Shown here: positions 7,000 to 15,894 of the stretch, one piece after another | How the letters are laid out: each line of letters opens with the position of its first letter | Position numbering within the stretch: the first letter of the stretch is position 1 | Assembly: GCA_002841945.1 (NCBI GenBank) | Contig: PHBI01000119.1 | Location: forward strand, 1-53,129 | Length of the DNA: 53,129 nucleotides | Direction: 5' to 3' | DNA from: Deltaproteobacteria bacterium HGW-Deltaproteobacteria-14 | GTDB lineage: Bacteria; Myxococcota_A; UBA9042; PHBI01 | The notes under the pieces: generated by a model | The model's input: the letters and a program-made list of their open reading frames with translations, nothing else | Databases searched by the model: none | What the model was told of the DNA's origin: nothing | Position numbers and translations under genes: made by a program

Positions 7000-9408
7000 A
7001 TGTCACGGCGTAATCGTTCCCTGGGGTCCCGCCTCTCCCTGCGATGTGGCGGCGCGCTCGGCCTGCTCATGGTCGGCGCCGTGTTCGGGCCGGTCGGATG
7101 TGCCGAGCCAGAGAACGTGGAGGTGCCCGTCGAGGTGGAGGTCCCCGAGCAGCGGGTGGTCGTCACCGGGATGTCGGCCCTCCCGGTCGGTGGCACGTTG
7201 GCCCTCGAGGCGACCAGCGTCGGCGTCACGGACGCAGGCTACACCTGGGCGAGCGCCGATGACGCAGTCGCGACCGTGGCCGCGGACGGCACCGTGACCG
7301 GTGTCGGCCCGGGTGAGGTCGTCATCACCGCGACCGGCGCCGACAGCGGCGAGAGTGGCACCCACAACGTCGTCGTCGTTGCCGCCGACGCGGATCCCGG
7401 CGCGCTGCTGCCCTACTACTACGAGCAGTGGTCGCAGTCGGCCCACGCCGACGCCACCTCCGTCGCCTTCACGAACTGGGGCCTGGACCCCGACTCCGTG
7501 ATTCCCGCGGATTGCGCGCGCTGCCACAGCTCGACCGGCTACCAGGACTACCTCGGCGCCGACGGCACCGCCTTCCAGGTCGTCGACAACCCGGCCCCGG
7601 CCGGGACGACCGTCAACTGTGCCACCTGCCACAACAGCGTCGCGAAGACGCTGGACGTCGTGCAGTTCCCCTCGGGCGTCGAGGTGGCCGACCTCGGCCC
7701 GGAGGCGATCTGCATGACCTGCCACCAGGGGCGCGCCTCGAGTGACACCGTCGAGCAGATGATCGTCGACGCCGACGCCGACGCGGCCCCCGACACGAAG
7801 AACGACGGCCTGCGGTTCACCAACATCCACTACTACGCGGCCGGGGCCACCCTCGAGGCCGGGCGCGTCCGCGGCGGCTACCAATACGCCGGCAAGACCT
7901 ACGACTGGCGCTTCCGCCACGTCCCGGGCTTCGACTCCTGCGTCGGCTGCCACGACAAGCACACGCTGGCCGTGAAGGTCGACCAGTGCGCCACCTGCCA
8001 CACCGGCGTCACCGAGGTCGCCGACCTCAAGGACGTGCGCATGATCGCGTCGGGCGCCAATGACTACGACGGCGACGGCGACACCACCGAGGGCATCTAC
8101 TACGAGCTCGAGGGCCTGCGCGACAAGCTGATGCTGGCCATTCAGGCCTACACCGGGGCGCACGGCCTCTCCGACGTCTGCTACGAGTCGAGCGCCTACC
8201 CGTACTGGTTCATCGACACCGACGGCAACGGCGACTGCAGCGCCGACGAGGCCAAGACGGTCAATCAGTTCCGCGAGTGGACGGCGCGACTTACCCGCGC
8301 GGCCTACAACTACCAGGTGTCTCTCAAGGACCCGGGGGCGTTCGCCCACAACGCCAAGTACATCATCCAGATCCTCCACGACAGCATGGAGGACCTCGGC
8401 GCGGACGTCACGGCCCTCGCGCGCAGCGACAAGGGGCACTTCGACGGCTCGAGCGACGCGGCGCGCCACTGGGACGCCGACGAGGCGGTCACCGCCAGCT
8501 GCTCGACCTGCCACGGTGGCTCCGAGGGGTTCCGCCACTACCTGGCCACCGGGACCAGCATGGACGTGACCGAGCAGGCCAACGGCCTCGACTGCGCCAC
8601 CTGCCACGAGAGCTACGCCCCGGACTACGCCCGCGTCGCCGTCGCGAGCGTGACCTTCCCGAGCGGGGTGACCCTCGACGTCGGCTCGAGCGACTCGAAC
8701 ATGTGCTCGACGTGCCACAGCGGGCGCGAGTCGAAGGCGTCGGTGGACGCCAAGATCGCCCAGGGCAACTTCGGCTTCTCCAACATCCACTACCTCCCGG
8801 CGGGCGCGACGCGCATGGGCGCGGCGGCGCACGTCGGCTACGAGTTCGACGGCAAGACCTACGCCGGGGCCTGGACGGGCCACCCCGGCGGCGACGACTG
8901 CAGCTCCTGCCACAGCGGCGCCCTCACCAACCACACCTTCGACGTCAAGGACATGTTCGCGGTCGCCGGTGGGTGCAAGACCTGCCACGCGACGGTCGAC
9001 GACGTGGAGAAGATCCGCGGCTTCGCCCGCAAGGACGTCGACTTCGACAACGACGGCGACCTCACCGAGACCCTCAAGGGCGAGCTCCGGGGGCTCACCG
9101 ACCGCGCCCTCGCGGCGCTGCAGGCCTACGCGGTGGCCGAGGGCAAGGACGCGCTGTGCTACGACTCCCACGCCTACCCGTACTTCTTCAAGGACGGCGA
9201 CGGCGACGGCAGCTGCGGCGCTGGGGAGGCCATCTTCCCGAACGCGTACGGGGCCTTCGACGCCAAGATGGCGCGGGTGGCGTTCAACTTCCAGTTCGCG
9301 ACCAAGGAGCCCGGCGCCTGGGCGCACAACTTCGACTACATGGCCCAGCTGCTGATCGACTCCATCGCCCACGTGGGTGGGGGCACGACGGGGCTCGTCC
9401 GGCCGTAG
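7000..9408 (+). CDS. Decaheme c-type cytochrome lipoprotein with Big_2-like domain
   Basis: A 802-residue lipoprotein with a strong AGGAGG ribosome site before 7000 and lipobox GPVGC. Residues about 48-125 look like a bacterial Ig-like Big_2 domain (ADGTVTGVGPGEVVITATG). Ten CxxCH motifs follow: CARCH, CATCH, CMTCH, CVGCH, CATCH, then CSTCH, CATCH, CSTCH, CSSCH, CKTCH. The two sets of five are homologous halves: each has a CHxGR motif, NIHY, a GKTY segment, an AYPY segment and an AHN motif near its end. Most likely exposed on the outer membrane and used for extracellular electron transfer or reduction of a surface substrate, with the nearby barrel and carriers. An enzymatic multiheme reductase is the main alternative. 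Confidence 0.9.
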   Translation: MSRRNRSLGSRLSLRCGGALGLLMVGAVFGPVGCAEPENVEVPVEVEVPEQRVVVTGMSALPVGGTLALEATSVGVTDAGYTWASADDAVATVAADGTVTGVGPGEVVITATGADSGESGTHNVVVVAADADPGALLPYYYEQWSQSAHADATSVAFTNWGLDPDSVIPADCARCHSSTGYQDYLGADGTAFQVVDNPAPAGTTVNCATCHNSVAKTLDVVQFPSGVEVADLGPEAICMTCHQGRASSDTVEQMIVDADADAAPDTKNDGLRFTNIHYYAAGATLEAGRVRGGYQYAGKTYDWRFRHVPGFDSCVGCHDKHTLAVKVDQCATCHTGVTEVADLKDVRMIASGANDYDGDGDTTEGIYYELEGLRDKLMLAIQAYTGAHGLSDVCYESSAYPYWFIDTDGNGDCSADEAKTVNQFREWTARLTRAAYNYQVSLKDPGAFAHNAKYIIQILHDSMEDLGADVTALARSDKGHFDGSSDAARHWDADEAVTASCSTCHGGSEGFRHYLATGTSMDVTEQANGLDCATCHESYAPDYARVAVASVTFPSGVTLDVGSSDSNMCSTCHSGRESKASVDAKIAQGNFGFSNIHYLPAGATRMGAAAHVGYEFDGKTYAGAWTGHPGGDDCSSCHSGALTNHTFDVKDMFAVAGGCKTCHATVDDVEKIRGFARKDVDFDNDGDLTETLKGELRGLTDRALAALQAYAVAEGKDALCYDSHAYPYFFKDGDGDGSCGAGEAIFPNAYGAFDAKMARVAFNFQFATKEPGAWAHNFDYMAQLLIDSIAHVGGGTTGLVRP

Positions 9409-9464
9409 CACCGCGCGCGGATCGGCGGCTCGGATGAGTCGCCGACCAGCGTGACGCCGAGCTT

Positions 9465-9495
9465 GGGGCGCGACCGGGAGACCGGCTCGCGCCCC
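9465..9495. terminator. Hairpin between convergent genes
   Basis: GGGGCGCGA and TCGCGCCCC form a perfect 9-bp stem with an inner CCGG/CCGG pair. It sits between the convergent decaheme and propeller genes and has no T-run. A bidirectional terminator is plausible. Confidence 0.5.
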
Positions 9496-9531
9496 TCGCG
9501 TCTCGGGGTGTCAGAGGCTCTTCACACCTTC

Positions 9532-10767
9532 TCAGCGGAAGCGCGCGAGGGAACGGGGCTCGAGGCCGATGACGGGGTCGGTGATGACGGCCGCCGCCTC
9601 CGTCAGGCTCCCGTCCGCGAGGGTGAAGCGGCGGAGCTTGGGGTGCTGGCGATTGGCGTCCGCGACCAGCAGGCCCCCGGCGTCGGCGCGGAGCAGCGCG
9701 CCGAGGGAGTAGGCGTCGGTCTCGACGCCGAGCGGGGTCACCGTCCCGGCCCCGCGGTCGACGAGCCACAGCGCGTCGGGCTCGCCGTCGAGGGTTCCGA
9801 GGACGACGACGACGGCGCGGTCGCTCGTGAGCGCGAGCAGCGGGTGGCCGAACGGCCGCCCGGGCCCGACGTCGCCCGCCTGCACCCGGAAGCCCTCGAC
9901 CGGCGCGCCGTCGGCGTCCCGGGCGACCCACACGACGCCGCTCGCCTCGAGCTGTGGCGTGTCGCCGCGCTGGAAGACCCCGGTGCAGCTCACCCAGGCC
10001 CCGCCGCCGCCCGGGGGTACCGCGAGGGTCCCGCCGCAGCTCGCCAGCCCGGCGAGCTCCGTGCGCCCGGCGAACGCGCCCGTCGCGGGGTCGAGGGCGA
10101 CGACCACCCCCGGCCCGCCGTCGTTGAAGCGCGGCGCGAGGTTCCCGAGGGTCACCCAGACCTTGTCGCCGGCCCACCCCAGGCGGTCGGGGCGTGGCTC
10201 CATGCCCGGCGACGCCCAGGGGGCGAGGTCGATGCGCTCGACCAGCGCGCCGGTCGCCGGGTCGATCACCAGGACGTCGCCTCCGTCGTCGAGGTCGTCG
10301 GGGGTGGCGGTGGGGGTCGGGTTTCGGTCGTAGCGGGTGACCCACGCGCGGTCGGGCGCGACGAACAGCACGTCGTGGGGGTTGGATGGGTAGCCGGTGC
10401 CGACCCCGAGCTGACGCACCACCTCGCCGCTCTCGGGGGTGACCAGGGTCAGGACCGCCGCCGGGTAGCGGTCGATCAGCACGAGCAGGCCGTCGGGGCT
10501 CGGCTCCGTCGGCAGCACCACGTCCCCCGACAGCGCCGTCGTCACCCCGGGCGGGCGGCTCCCCGAGGTGATGACCGCCGGCGCGCACAGGGATCCGTCC
10601 GCCCGCAGCAGCGACACGCTGGTCGAGACGTAGTCGGTGTTGATGGCGGCCACCACGCAGCTCGCGTCGACGAAGGCGTCGAAGCCCGGGCCGACGTCGC
10701 CGTCGCAGGCCGCGGCGTGCGCGGTGAGGGCCAGGATCAGGGCCAGCGTCAGTCGGGTACGGCTCAT
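9532..10767 (-). CDS. Exported beta-propeller protein of B12 operon (BtuG-like in role)
   Basis: A 411-residue exported protein. The signal ends AHAAAC, compatible with lipid attachment on Cys. The rest is repeating beta-strand units (PATGALVERIDLAPW, DPATGAFAGRTELA and others) typical of YncE-like or NHL-like seven-bladed propellers. It starts inside the stop codon of the upstream TonB receptor (ATGA overlap) and is the last gene of a unit led by a cobalamin riboswitch. In Bacteroides the lipoprotein BtuG is a propeller that captures B12 and docks on BtuB. A similar job is inferred here from fold and context, not from recognised sequence identity. A lyase or general surface protein remains possible. 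Confidence 0.75.
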   Translation of the reverse strand: MSRTRLTLALILALTAHAAACDGDVGPGFDAFVDASCVVAAINTDYVSTSVSLLRADGSLCAPAVITSGSRPPGVTTALSGDVVLPTEPSPDGLLVLIDRYPAAVLTLVTPESGEVVRQLGVGTGYPSNPHDVLFVAPDRAWVTRYDRNPTPTATPDDLDDGGDVLVIDPATGALVERIDLAPWASPGMEPRPDRLGWAGDKVWVTLGNLAPRFNDGGPGVVVALDPATGAFAGRTELAGLASCGGTLAVPPGGGGAWVSCTGVFQRGDTPQLEASGVVWVARDADGAPVEGFRVQAGDVGPGRPFGHPLLALTSDRAVVVVLGTLDGEPDALWLVDRGAGTVTPLGVETDAYSLGALLRADAGGLLVADANRQHPKLRRFTLADGSLTEAAAVITDPVIGLEPRSLARFR

Positions 10768-12767
10768 TCGGAGACCCCACTCAGGTCCGGGGTCCAGCCG
10801 AGGGTCGCCATGGCCGACACCCCCGGCAGCGGGAAGCCCGACAGGTCCTGGACGCGGTCGTCGAGGACGTTGCGGACCGCGAGGTCGAAGCGCAGCTGGT
10901 CACGCCACAGGCGCGCCTCCACCCCGACGCCGAGGACCAGGCGCGCCGGCACGGTGACGAGGTTGGCGTGGTCGAGGGTGTTGCCCGAGGTCTGGCTGAA
11001 CTCCACCCGGAGGCCGACCTCGCCGACCGCCGCGCCGTGGAAGTCGTGGTAGAGCTCGACGCGCCCGTGGGTCGCCAGCTCGGGGCGGAAGGGCAGGCGC
11101 TTGCCCCGGCGGGCGGCCAGCTCTGAGGTGTCGACGGCGTCGAGCCAGGTCAGCGCGCCGCTCACCCGCAGGTGGCGCCACGCGTCCAGCGACAGGCCCG
11201 CCTCGACCCCGACGATGCGCCCGCTGTCGACGTTCTCCGGGCGGGCGACCCCCTGGCTGTTCTGGACCAGCTGGATCAGGTCGTCGACGAAGTTGGCGAA
11301 CACCGCGCCCTCGAAGGTCAGGCGCCCGGCGTGAAACCAGCTGGCGTCGTGGCTGACGCCGAGCTCGACCCCCACGCTCCGCTCGGACCGCAGCGCGGCG
11401 TTGCCGAGGACGTAGCCGGTGTCGCCGTAGAGCTCGTAGAGGCTCGGCAGGCGCAGGCTGCGCGTCACCGCGAGCTGGAACCGGGTGTCGGGGATGCTGC
11501 GCTGCAACAAGGCCGCCCGCAGAGACCACCCGGTGACGCTCTGGGACGCCCCGCCGTCGGTGTCGCTCCAGGCGCCCTCGAAGCGCGCCGCCACCGACAG
11601 CTCGCTCTCGACCGGGTCGCCGGCGAGGGTCGCCTCCGCCGCGGCGGTGACGACGTGCCGCCCGGCGCCGCTCGCGGGGACGTCTGGGGCGGGATCCTCG
11701 CGCTGCCAGCGCTCCCAGCGCCAGGACGCCACCGCCATCGGGGTCAGGCGCCACGGCGCGTCCTCGGCGGACAGCGGCGCCCGGGCGGCGACGGTCAGGC
11801 CGGGGATGAGGCTCAGGTTGCGCGAGCCTCCGGTGGCGAGCCCGATCTCCCCCGCGGGGTCGTCGAAGCGGGTCTGGGACAGGCTGAAGTAGGCCGTCGT
11901 CGCGAGCTGCACCGGGCCGCCGAGGGCCTCGAGGCGGACCCCGGAGACGGTCCGGGTGGTCGCGAGGTGGCTCGCCTCGGTGTCGTAGAGCCCGATCCCC
12001 GGCAGCCCCGCCGAGCGGTGGACGACCAGCGCGAGCGCGGTGAGGCGGACGTCCTCGCCGAGGCGGCCGCGCAGCTTCGCCATCACGCCGACCTGGTCGG
12101 CGGCGTTGTTGCGGCGGCGGCGGGTGACGTCGTCGGCGTCGGTCCAGGCCGTGCCGCCGTCGGCGACGTACGGGAAGTCGCCGGCCGTCCCCTGGTAGTC
12201 GATCGCGATCCCGGCCCCGACCGGGCCCTCGCCGTGGCCGTAGAAGACCCGCGCGGTGCGGGTCGCGAAGGAGCCGCCGCCGACCTCGAGCTCGAGGCGG
12301 TCGCCACGGAGCTGGCGGGTGCGGACGTCGACCGCGCCGCCGATCGCGCTCGAGCCGAGGACGAGCGGGGACAGGCCGCGGTAGATGGCGACCGCGCCGA
12401 TGGGACCGAGGGGCAGCGAAGACAGGTCGACCGGGCCGCCCTCGGCGGCGTTCAGCGGGATGCCGTCGACGAAGACGAGCACCTGGTCCGCGGTCGAGCC
12501 GCGCACGCTCAGGAGCGAGAACGACAGCAGGCCGCCGAGCCGCGCCACGCCGAGCCCCGGCTGGTGGTCGAGGGCCTCGGCCAGGTCGGCGCCGGCGTCC
12601 TCGAGCTGGCTGCGATCGACGACCGCGGTCGGTCGCTCCCAGCGCTGGACGCTGGGGGCGGGGCGGATGACGGTCTTTCCGGGCTCCTCGGCGCTGGCGT
12701 ATGGTGCAATGCAGCAGAGCGCCGCCGTCGCGGACGCGACGAGCCCGGTCAGGTCACGGCGCCTCAT
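10764..12767 (-). CDS. TonB-dependent outer-membrane receptor, probably for cobalamin (BtuB-like)
   Basis: A 667-residue TonB-dependent receptor with signal peptide ending near YASAE, a plug domain (about residues 45-160, with LLSVRGSTADQVLVFVDG and GLSPLVLGSSAIGGAVDV) and a C-terminal 22-strand barrel. It is close to the usual BtuB length. Both neighbours overlap it: its start lies 14 bases inside the upstream lipoprotein gene and its stop overlaps the downstream start. The cobalamin riboswitch ahead of the operon makes B12 or a corrinoid the likely ligand. The last residues (PDLSGVSE) extend past the usual terminal aromatic residue, which is slightly odd. Confidence 0.88.
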   Translation of the reverse strand: MRRRDLTGLVASATAALCCIAPYASAEEPGKTVIRPAPSVQRWERPTAVVDRSQLEDAGADLAEALDHQPGLGVARLGGLLSFSLLSVRGSTADQVLVFVDGIPLNAAEGGPVDLSSLPLGPIGAVAIYRGLSPLVLGSSAIGGAVDVRTRQLRGDRLELEVGGGSFATRTARVFYGHGEGPVGAGIAIDYQGTAGDFPYVADGGTAWTDADDVTRRRRNNAADQVGVMAKLRGRLGEDVRLTALALVVHRSAGLPGIGLYDTEASHLATTRTVSGVRLEALGGPVQLATTAYFSLSQTRFDDPAGEIGLATGGSRNLSLIPGLTVAARAPLSAEDAPWRLTPMAVASWRWERWQREDPAPDVPASGAGRHVVTAAAEATLAGDPVESELSVAARFEGAWSDTDGGASQSVTGWSLRAALLQRSIPDTRFQLAVTRSLRLPSLYELYGDTGYVLGNAALRSERSVGVELGVSHDASWFHAGRLTFEGAVFANFVDDLIQLVQNSQGVARPENVDSGRIVGVEAGLSLDAWRHLRVSGALTWLDAVDTSELAARRGKRLPFRPELATHGRVELYHDFHGAAVGEVGLRVEFSQTSGNTLDHANLVTVPARLVLGVGVEARLWRDQLRFDLAVRNVLDDRVQDLSGFPLPGVSAMATLGWTPDLSGVSE

Positions 12768-13764
12768 GGAGCACCGCGATGGCGTCGAGGTCGAAGCCGC
12801 CGGTCAGCACCGTGGGGGTCGGGTCGAAGATGGGCTGGTCGAAGCTGTCGCGCTCGCGCCCGTCGCCGATGACGTCGAGGACGCGCACGTAGCGGATGGC
12901 CCCGAGGTCGACCGCGCCGGCCTGGACCGCCGGGTGGTAGCGCAAGAGCGCGAGGTCGAAGGGGGTGCCCCAGCCGAGGGGGTATTTCCCGGCGAGGCCC
13001 TCGATGACCTCGGGGGCGTGGGTGCCGAAGGGGCCGATGGGCTCGACGCCCAGATACATCGCGTCGAAGGCCGCGAAGGCGACGCCGTCGCTCGAGACGG
13101 CCACCCGGGCGAGCTCGAGAAAGCCCACGTCGATGGCGTTCTCGAAGACGGCGAGGTCGGGGCCGGGCCCGTCGGCGATGGGGCGGTCGAAGGTCAGCGT
13201 GACGCTGCCGCCGTTGCCGAGGACGGCGGTCGCCATGGCGTCATGCCCGGCCGGGCCGAGGGCGGCCTCGGGGGCGACGCGCCAGCGCTCGTCGACGTCG
13301 CTGCCGAAGTGGACCGGGCCCACCCACCCGGTCGCCCAGCCGACGATGCGCGGGTCGTCGAGCGGGACGGCGGTCGACCCCGGGGCGCCCGGGCCCGGGG
13401 GCAGGGCGGCGGCGACGTGGTAGACGGCGTCGAAGGTGCCGGTCGCGATCCCAACGCAGCGCGGGTCGACGACCCGGGCGAAGAGCGCGAGGTCGTAGTC
13501 GCCGCCCGCCGGCGCCAGGGTGACGGCGTCGCCGCTGAGCCATTGGTCGGGGACAGCGGCGTCGGGGGCCGCGCTGCCGACCATGACGGCGGCCCCGAGG
13601 CTCGTGCCGAAGACGAGGGTCGCCCCCGACGGGACGACCGCGAGCAGCGGGGCGCGCGGGGTCTCGCAGAGGGCGCCGAAGGTCGGCTCGTCGGTCGGGG
13701 CCGCGCCGTCGCAGGCGGTCGGCAGGAGCAGGACGAGCGAGAGGAGGCGGATGGAGGTCTTCAC
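12754..13764 (-). CDS. Surface-type lipoprotein under cobalamin riboswitch
   Basis: A 336-residue lipoprotein with signal ending LLPTAC. The GTG start at 13764 is chosen because GGGAG lies 6 bases upstream and longer starts would fall inside the riboswitch. The middle has GPGPDLAVFENAI and ELARVAVSSDGVAF, a pattern I know from uncharacterised 'cell surface proteins' with a discoidin-like look. There is no catalytic motif. First gene of the riboswitch operon, overlapping the TonB receptor by 14 bases. Probably helps capture or hold corrinoid at the surface, an inference from position only. Confidence 0.8.
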   Translation of the reverse strand: MKTSIRLLSLVLLLPTACDGAAPTDEPTFGALCETPRAPLLAVVPSGATLVFGTSLGAAVMVGSAAPDAAVPDQWLSGDAVTLAPAGGDYDLALFARVVDPRCVGIATGTFDAVYHVAAALPPGPGAPGSTAVPLDDPRIVGWATGWVGPVHFGSDVDERWRVAPEAALGPAGHDAMATAVLGNGGSVTLTFDRPIADGPGPDLAVFENAIDVGFLELARVAVSSDGVAFAAFDAMYLGVEPIGPFGTHAPEVIEGLAGKYPLGWGTPFDLALLRYHPAVQAGAVDLGAIRYVRVLDVIGDGRERDSFDQPIFDPTPTVLTGGFDLDAIAVLHEAP

Positions 13765-13831
13765 CGGGTTCTCCCAGCCTTTCCCGCGAAAGGCGACGAG
13801 AGGAGCCGCGCGCAGATCGAGGTGCGTCCAC

Positions 13832-14010
13832 GGCATCACCGGCAGGTCTTCGGACTTGCAGGCCACCTACTGATCGCTGCTTCCCAGGCCACTCGGCCCA
13901 GTGCGTGTCGCGACGTTCGTTCCTGCTCACCGCTGCGGGGCAGTCCCGGATTCACACCGGGTTCCCTCTTCAGGGGCGCGTATCCGCGCCCCACCGAGCA
14001 CCGGATGGCG
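13832..14010 (-). promoter_or_regulatory. Cobalamin (B12) riboswitch
   Basis: On the minus strand the leader has the conserved order of cobalamin aptamer blocks: GGGAACCCGGTGTGAATCCG, then GGACTGCCCCGCA, a core CACTGGGCCGAGTGGCC, GGGAAG, and the 3-prime block AGTCCGAAGACCTGCCGG. It ends about 70 bases before the GTG start of the lipoprotein gene, leaving room for an expression platform overlapping the ribosome site. Boundaries are approximate. Confidence 0.95.
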
Positions 14011-14102
14011 CTCACCGACGACGGCGGGAACATAGCACCAATTCCGGCGACATCCAGCTGTGAATCTCCCGGGGTCGACTAGACGGGAGCGCGAAAAGCG
14101 CT

Positions 14103-15674
14103 ATGCTCTTTTTCACAATGTCCTCCGGCTCTGCTCCGCCCGCGCCGCCCGTCACCACCGGCGCGTCGCCTTCGCGTGTTCGCCTGTACGCGGGGGTGGT
14201 GGGCGCAGTCGCCGCGCTCGCCGTCGGCCTCGGCGTCACCGCCCCGAGCGACCACCCGCAGCTCCCCGCGATGGCCGGCGCCGCGCTGCTGATGGCGGTC
14301 TACTGGATCTTCGACGTCCTCCCGATCGCGGTGACGTCGCTGCTGCCGCTCGCGCTGTTCCCGCTCCTCGGCGTCGCCGATCCGAGCGCGGTCGCCGGCG
14401 CCTACGGCAAGCCGACGATCTTCCTCTTCATGGGTGGCTTCATGCTCGCCCTCGGCATTGAGCGAGCGGGGCTCCACCGCCGCATCGCGCTCGCCATCGT
14501 CGCCGCCATCGGGAGCCGCCCCGCGCGCCTCGTCCTCGGCTTCATGGTGGCCTCGGGCGTGCTCTCGATGTGGATCTCCAACACCGCCACGGTGATGGTG
14601 ATGCTCCCCATCGCCGCCGCCATCCTGCGCTCCCACGAGGAGGCCGCGGCCGACCGCGGCGCCGCCCCGATCCCCGGCTTCGGCACCGCGCTGATGCTCG
14701 GCATCGCCTACGCCGCCAACATCGGCGGCATGGGGACCCTGGTCGGGACGCCGCCGAACCTCGCCTATCGCCAGATCCTGCACGACGTCTTCCCCGCCGC
14801 CCCCGAGGTGTCGTTCACCGGCTGGATGCTCCTCGGCGTCCCCCTCGCCGTCGTCTTCGTCGCCCTGGGCTGGCTGCTCCTGACCCGCGTCCTGTTTCGC
14901 TTCCCGGCCGCCCCCGCCTTCGGCGAGCGCTCGGTCATCCGCGACGCCCGGCGCGCCCTCGGCCCGGTCCGCCGCGACGAGCTCCGTGCCGGCCTCGTCT
15001 TCGCCGTCGTCGCGCTGCTGTGGGTGACCGGCGGGTCGGGCAAGGGGGATCTCCCAGGCTGGCGCGATCTGCCAGGTCTCGCCAAGATCGGCGACGAGGC
15101 GGTCGCGATGGCCGGCGCTATCTTGCTGTTCGCCATCCCGTCCGCCGAGCGCCCCGGCGCGCTGATGGACTGGCCCACCGCCGTCCGCCTGCCGTGGGGG
15201 ATCCTGCTCCTGTTCGGCGGTGGCTTCGCCCTCGCCGCCGGCTTCGAGAGCACGGGGCTGTCGGGCGCCATCGGCGGCGCCCTCGGGGGCCTCTCCGGGC
15301 TCCCCCCGTGGGTCCTCGTCGTCATCGTCTGCGCCGTCATGACGTTCATGACCGAGCTCACGAGCAACACCGCGACGGCCAACCTGGTCCTGCCCATCCT
15401 CGGCAAGGCCGCCGTCGTCATGGGGGTCGACCCGCGCGTGCTGATGGTCCCCGCCACCCTCAGCGCGAGCTGCGCCTTCATGATGCCGGTCGCGACCCCC
15501 ACCAACGCCATCGTCTTCGGCACCGGGCACATCACCATCCCCCAGATGGTGCGGGCCGGCGTGTGGCTCAACCTCCTCGGCGTCGCCCTCATCACCGCCG
15601 CCTTCTTCCTCATCGGCGTCGAAGTGCTCGACATCGCCCCCGCGGTCGTCCCGACGTGGGCTATCAGTCCCTAG
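14103..15674 (+). CDS. DASS-family sodium/dicarboxylate symporter
   Basis: A 523-residue polytopic membrane protein of the divalent anion:sodium symporter (SLC13) family. It shows the paired family signatures SNTATV and SNTATANL and the loop GTPPN / TPTNA, in the expected inverted-repeat arrangement with about 11-12 helices. Likely imports succinate, malate or a related dicarboxylate with sodium. ATGs at 14103 and 14118 are both possible; the first has GGGAG about 12 bases upstream. Its TAG stop lies inside the left copy of a 10-bp target duplication made by the adjacent mobile element. Sodium-driven uptake would fit the sodium-pumping decarboxylase further along. Confidence 0.9.
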   Translation: MLFFTMSSGSAPPAPPVTTGASPSRVRLYAGVVGAVAALAVGLGVTAPSDHPQLPAMAGAALLMAVYWIFDVLPIAVTSLLPLALFPLLGVADPSAVAGAYGKPTIFLFMGGFMLALGIERAGLHRRIALAIVAAIGSRPARLVLGFMVASGVLSMWISNTATVMVMLPIAAAILRSHEEAAADRGAAPIPGFGTALMLGIAYAANIGGMGTLVGTPPNLAYRQILHDVFPAAPEVSFTGWMLLGVPLAVVFVALGWLLLTRVLFRFPAAPAFGERSVIRDARRALGPVRRDELRAGLVFAVVALLWVTGGSGKGDLPGWRDLPGLAKIGDEAVAMAGAILLFAIPSAERPGALMDWPTAVRLPWGILLLFGGGFALAAGFESTGLSGAIGGALGGLSGLPPWVLVVIVCAVMTFMTELTSNTATANLVLPILGKAAVVMGVDPRVLMVPATLSASCAFMMPVATPTNAIVFGTGHITIPQMVRAGVWLNLLGVALITAAFFLIGVEVLDIAPAVVPTWAISP

Positions 15675-15677
15675 ACC
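15668..15677. repeat. Left target-site duplication TCCCTAGACC
   Basis: Exact 10-base direct repeat of 15895-15904, directly abutting the element. It contains the stop codon of the symporter gene. Confidence 0.85.
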
Positions 15678-15894
15678 CAACGCTGGTCACTTAGGCGCAG
15701 GACCGCGCGGCTTCAGGCTCCGGCGTGTCTCAACGCGCTGCTCTTCACCACCGAGTTCACGGAGGCCACCGAGGAGAGCCTCTGCCACCCGCCGAGACGC
15801 TGGGTCCGACCGAGCCGCCCTCCGCGTTCTTCGCGCCCTCCGCGGTGGACATCCCCCACCAAATCAATGGGTTACACCTAAGTGATCGGCATTG
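15678..15894. mobile_element. 217-bp MITE-like element with terminal inverted repeats
   Basis: The ends are inverted repeats matching at 17 of 22 positions; all five differences are transitions, and the shared core is TCACTTAGG. Exact 10-base direct repeats (TCCCTAGACC) flank it, so it looks like a true insertion. Inside, two opposed copies of a degenerate CCACCGnGG...CGGAGG motif (about 15746-15777 and, reversed, 15817-15850) add to the palindromic layout. There is no coding capacity. A transposase must act in trans. Similar CACGGAGG-type intergenic repeats exist in many bacteria, in my recollection. Confidence 0.8.

Noticed and set aside
7003..9411. An 802-codon open frame antisense to the decaheme gene
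   Set aside because: It mirrors the heme gene codon by codon, as expected from extreme GC3 bias; it has no ribosome site, and the sense strand has ten heme motifs and a lipobox.
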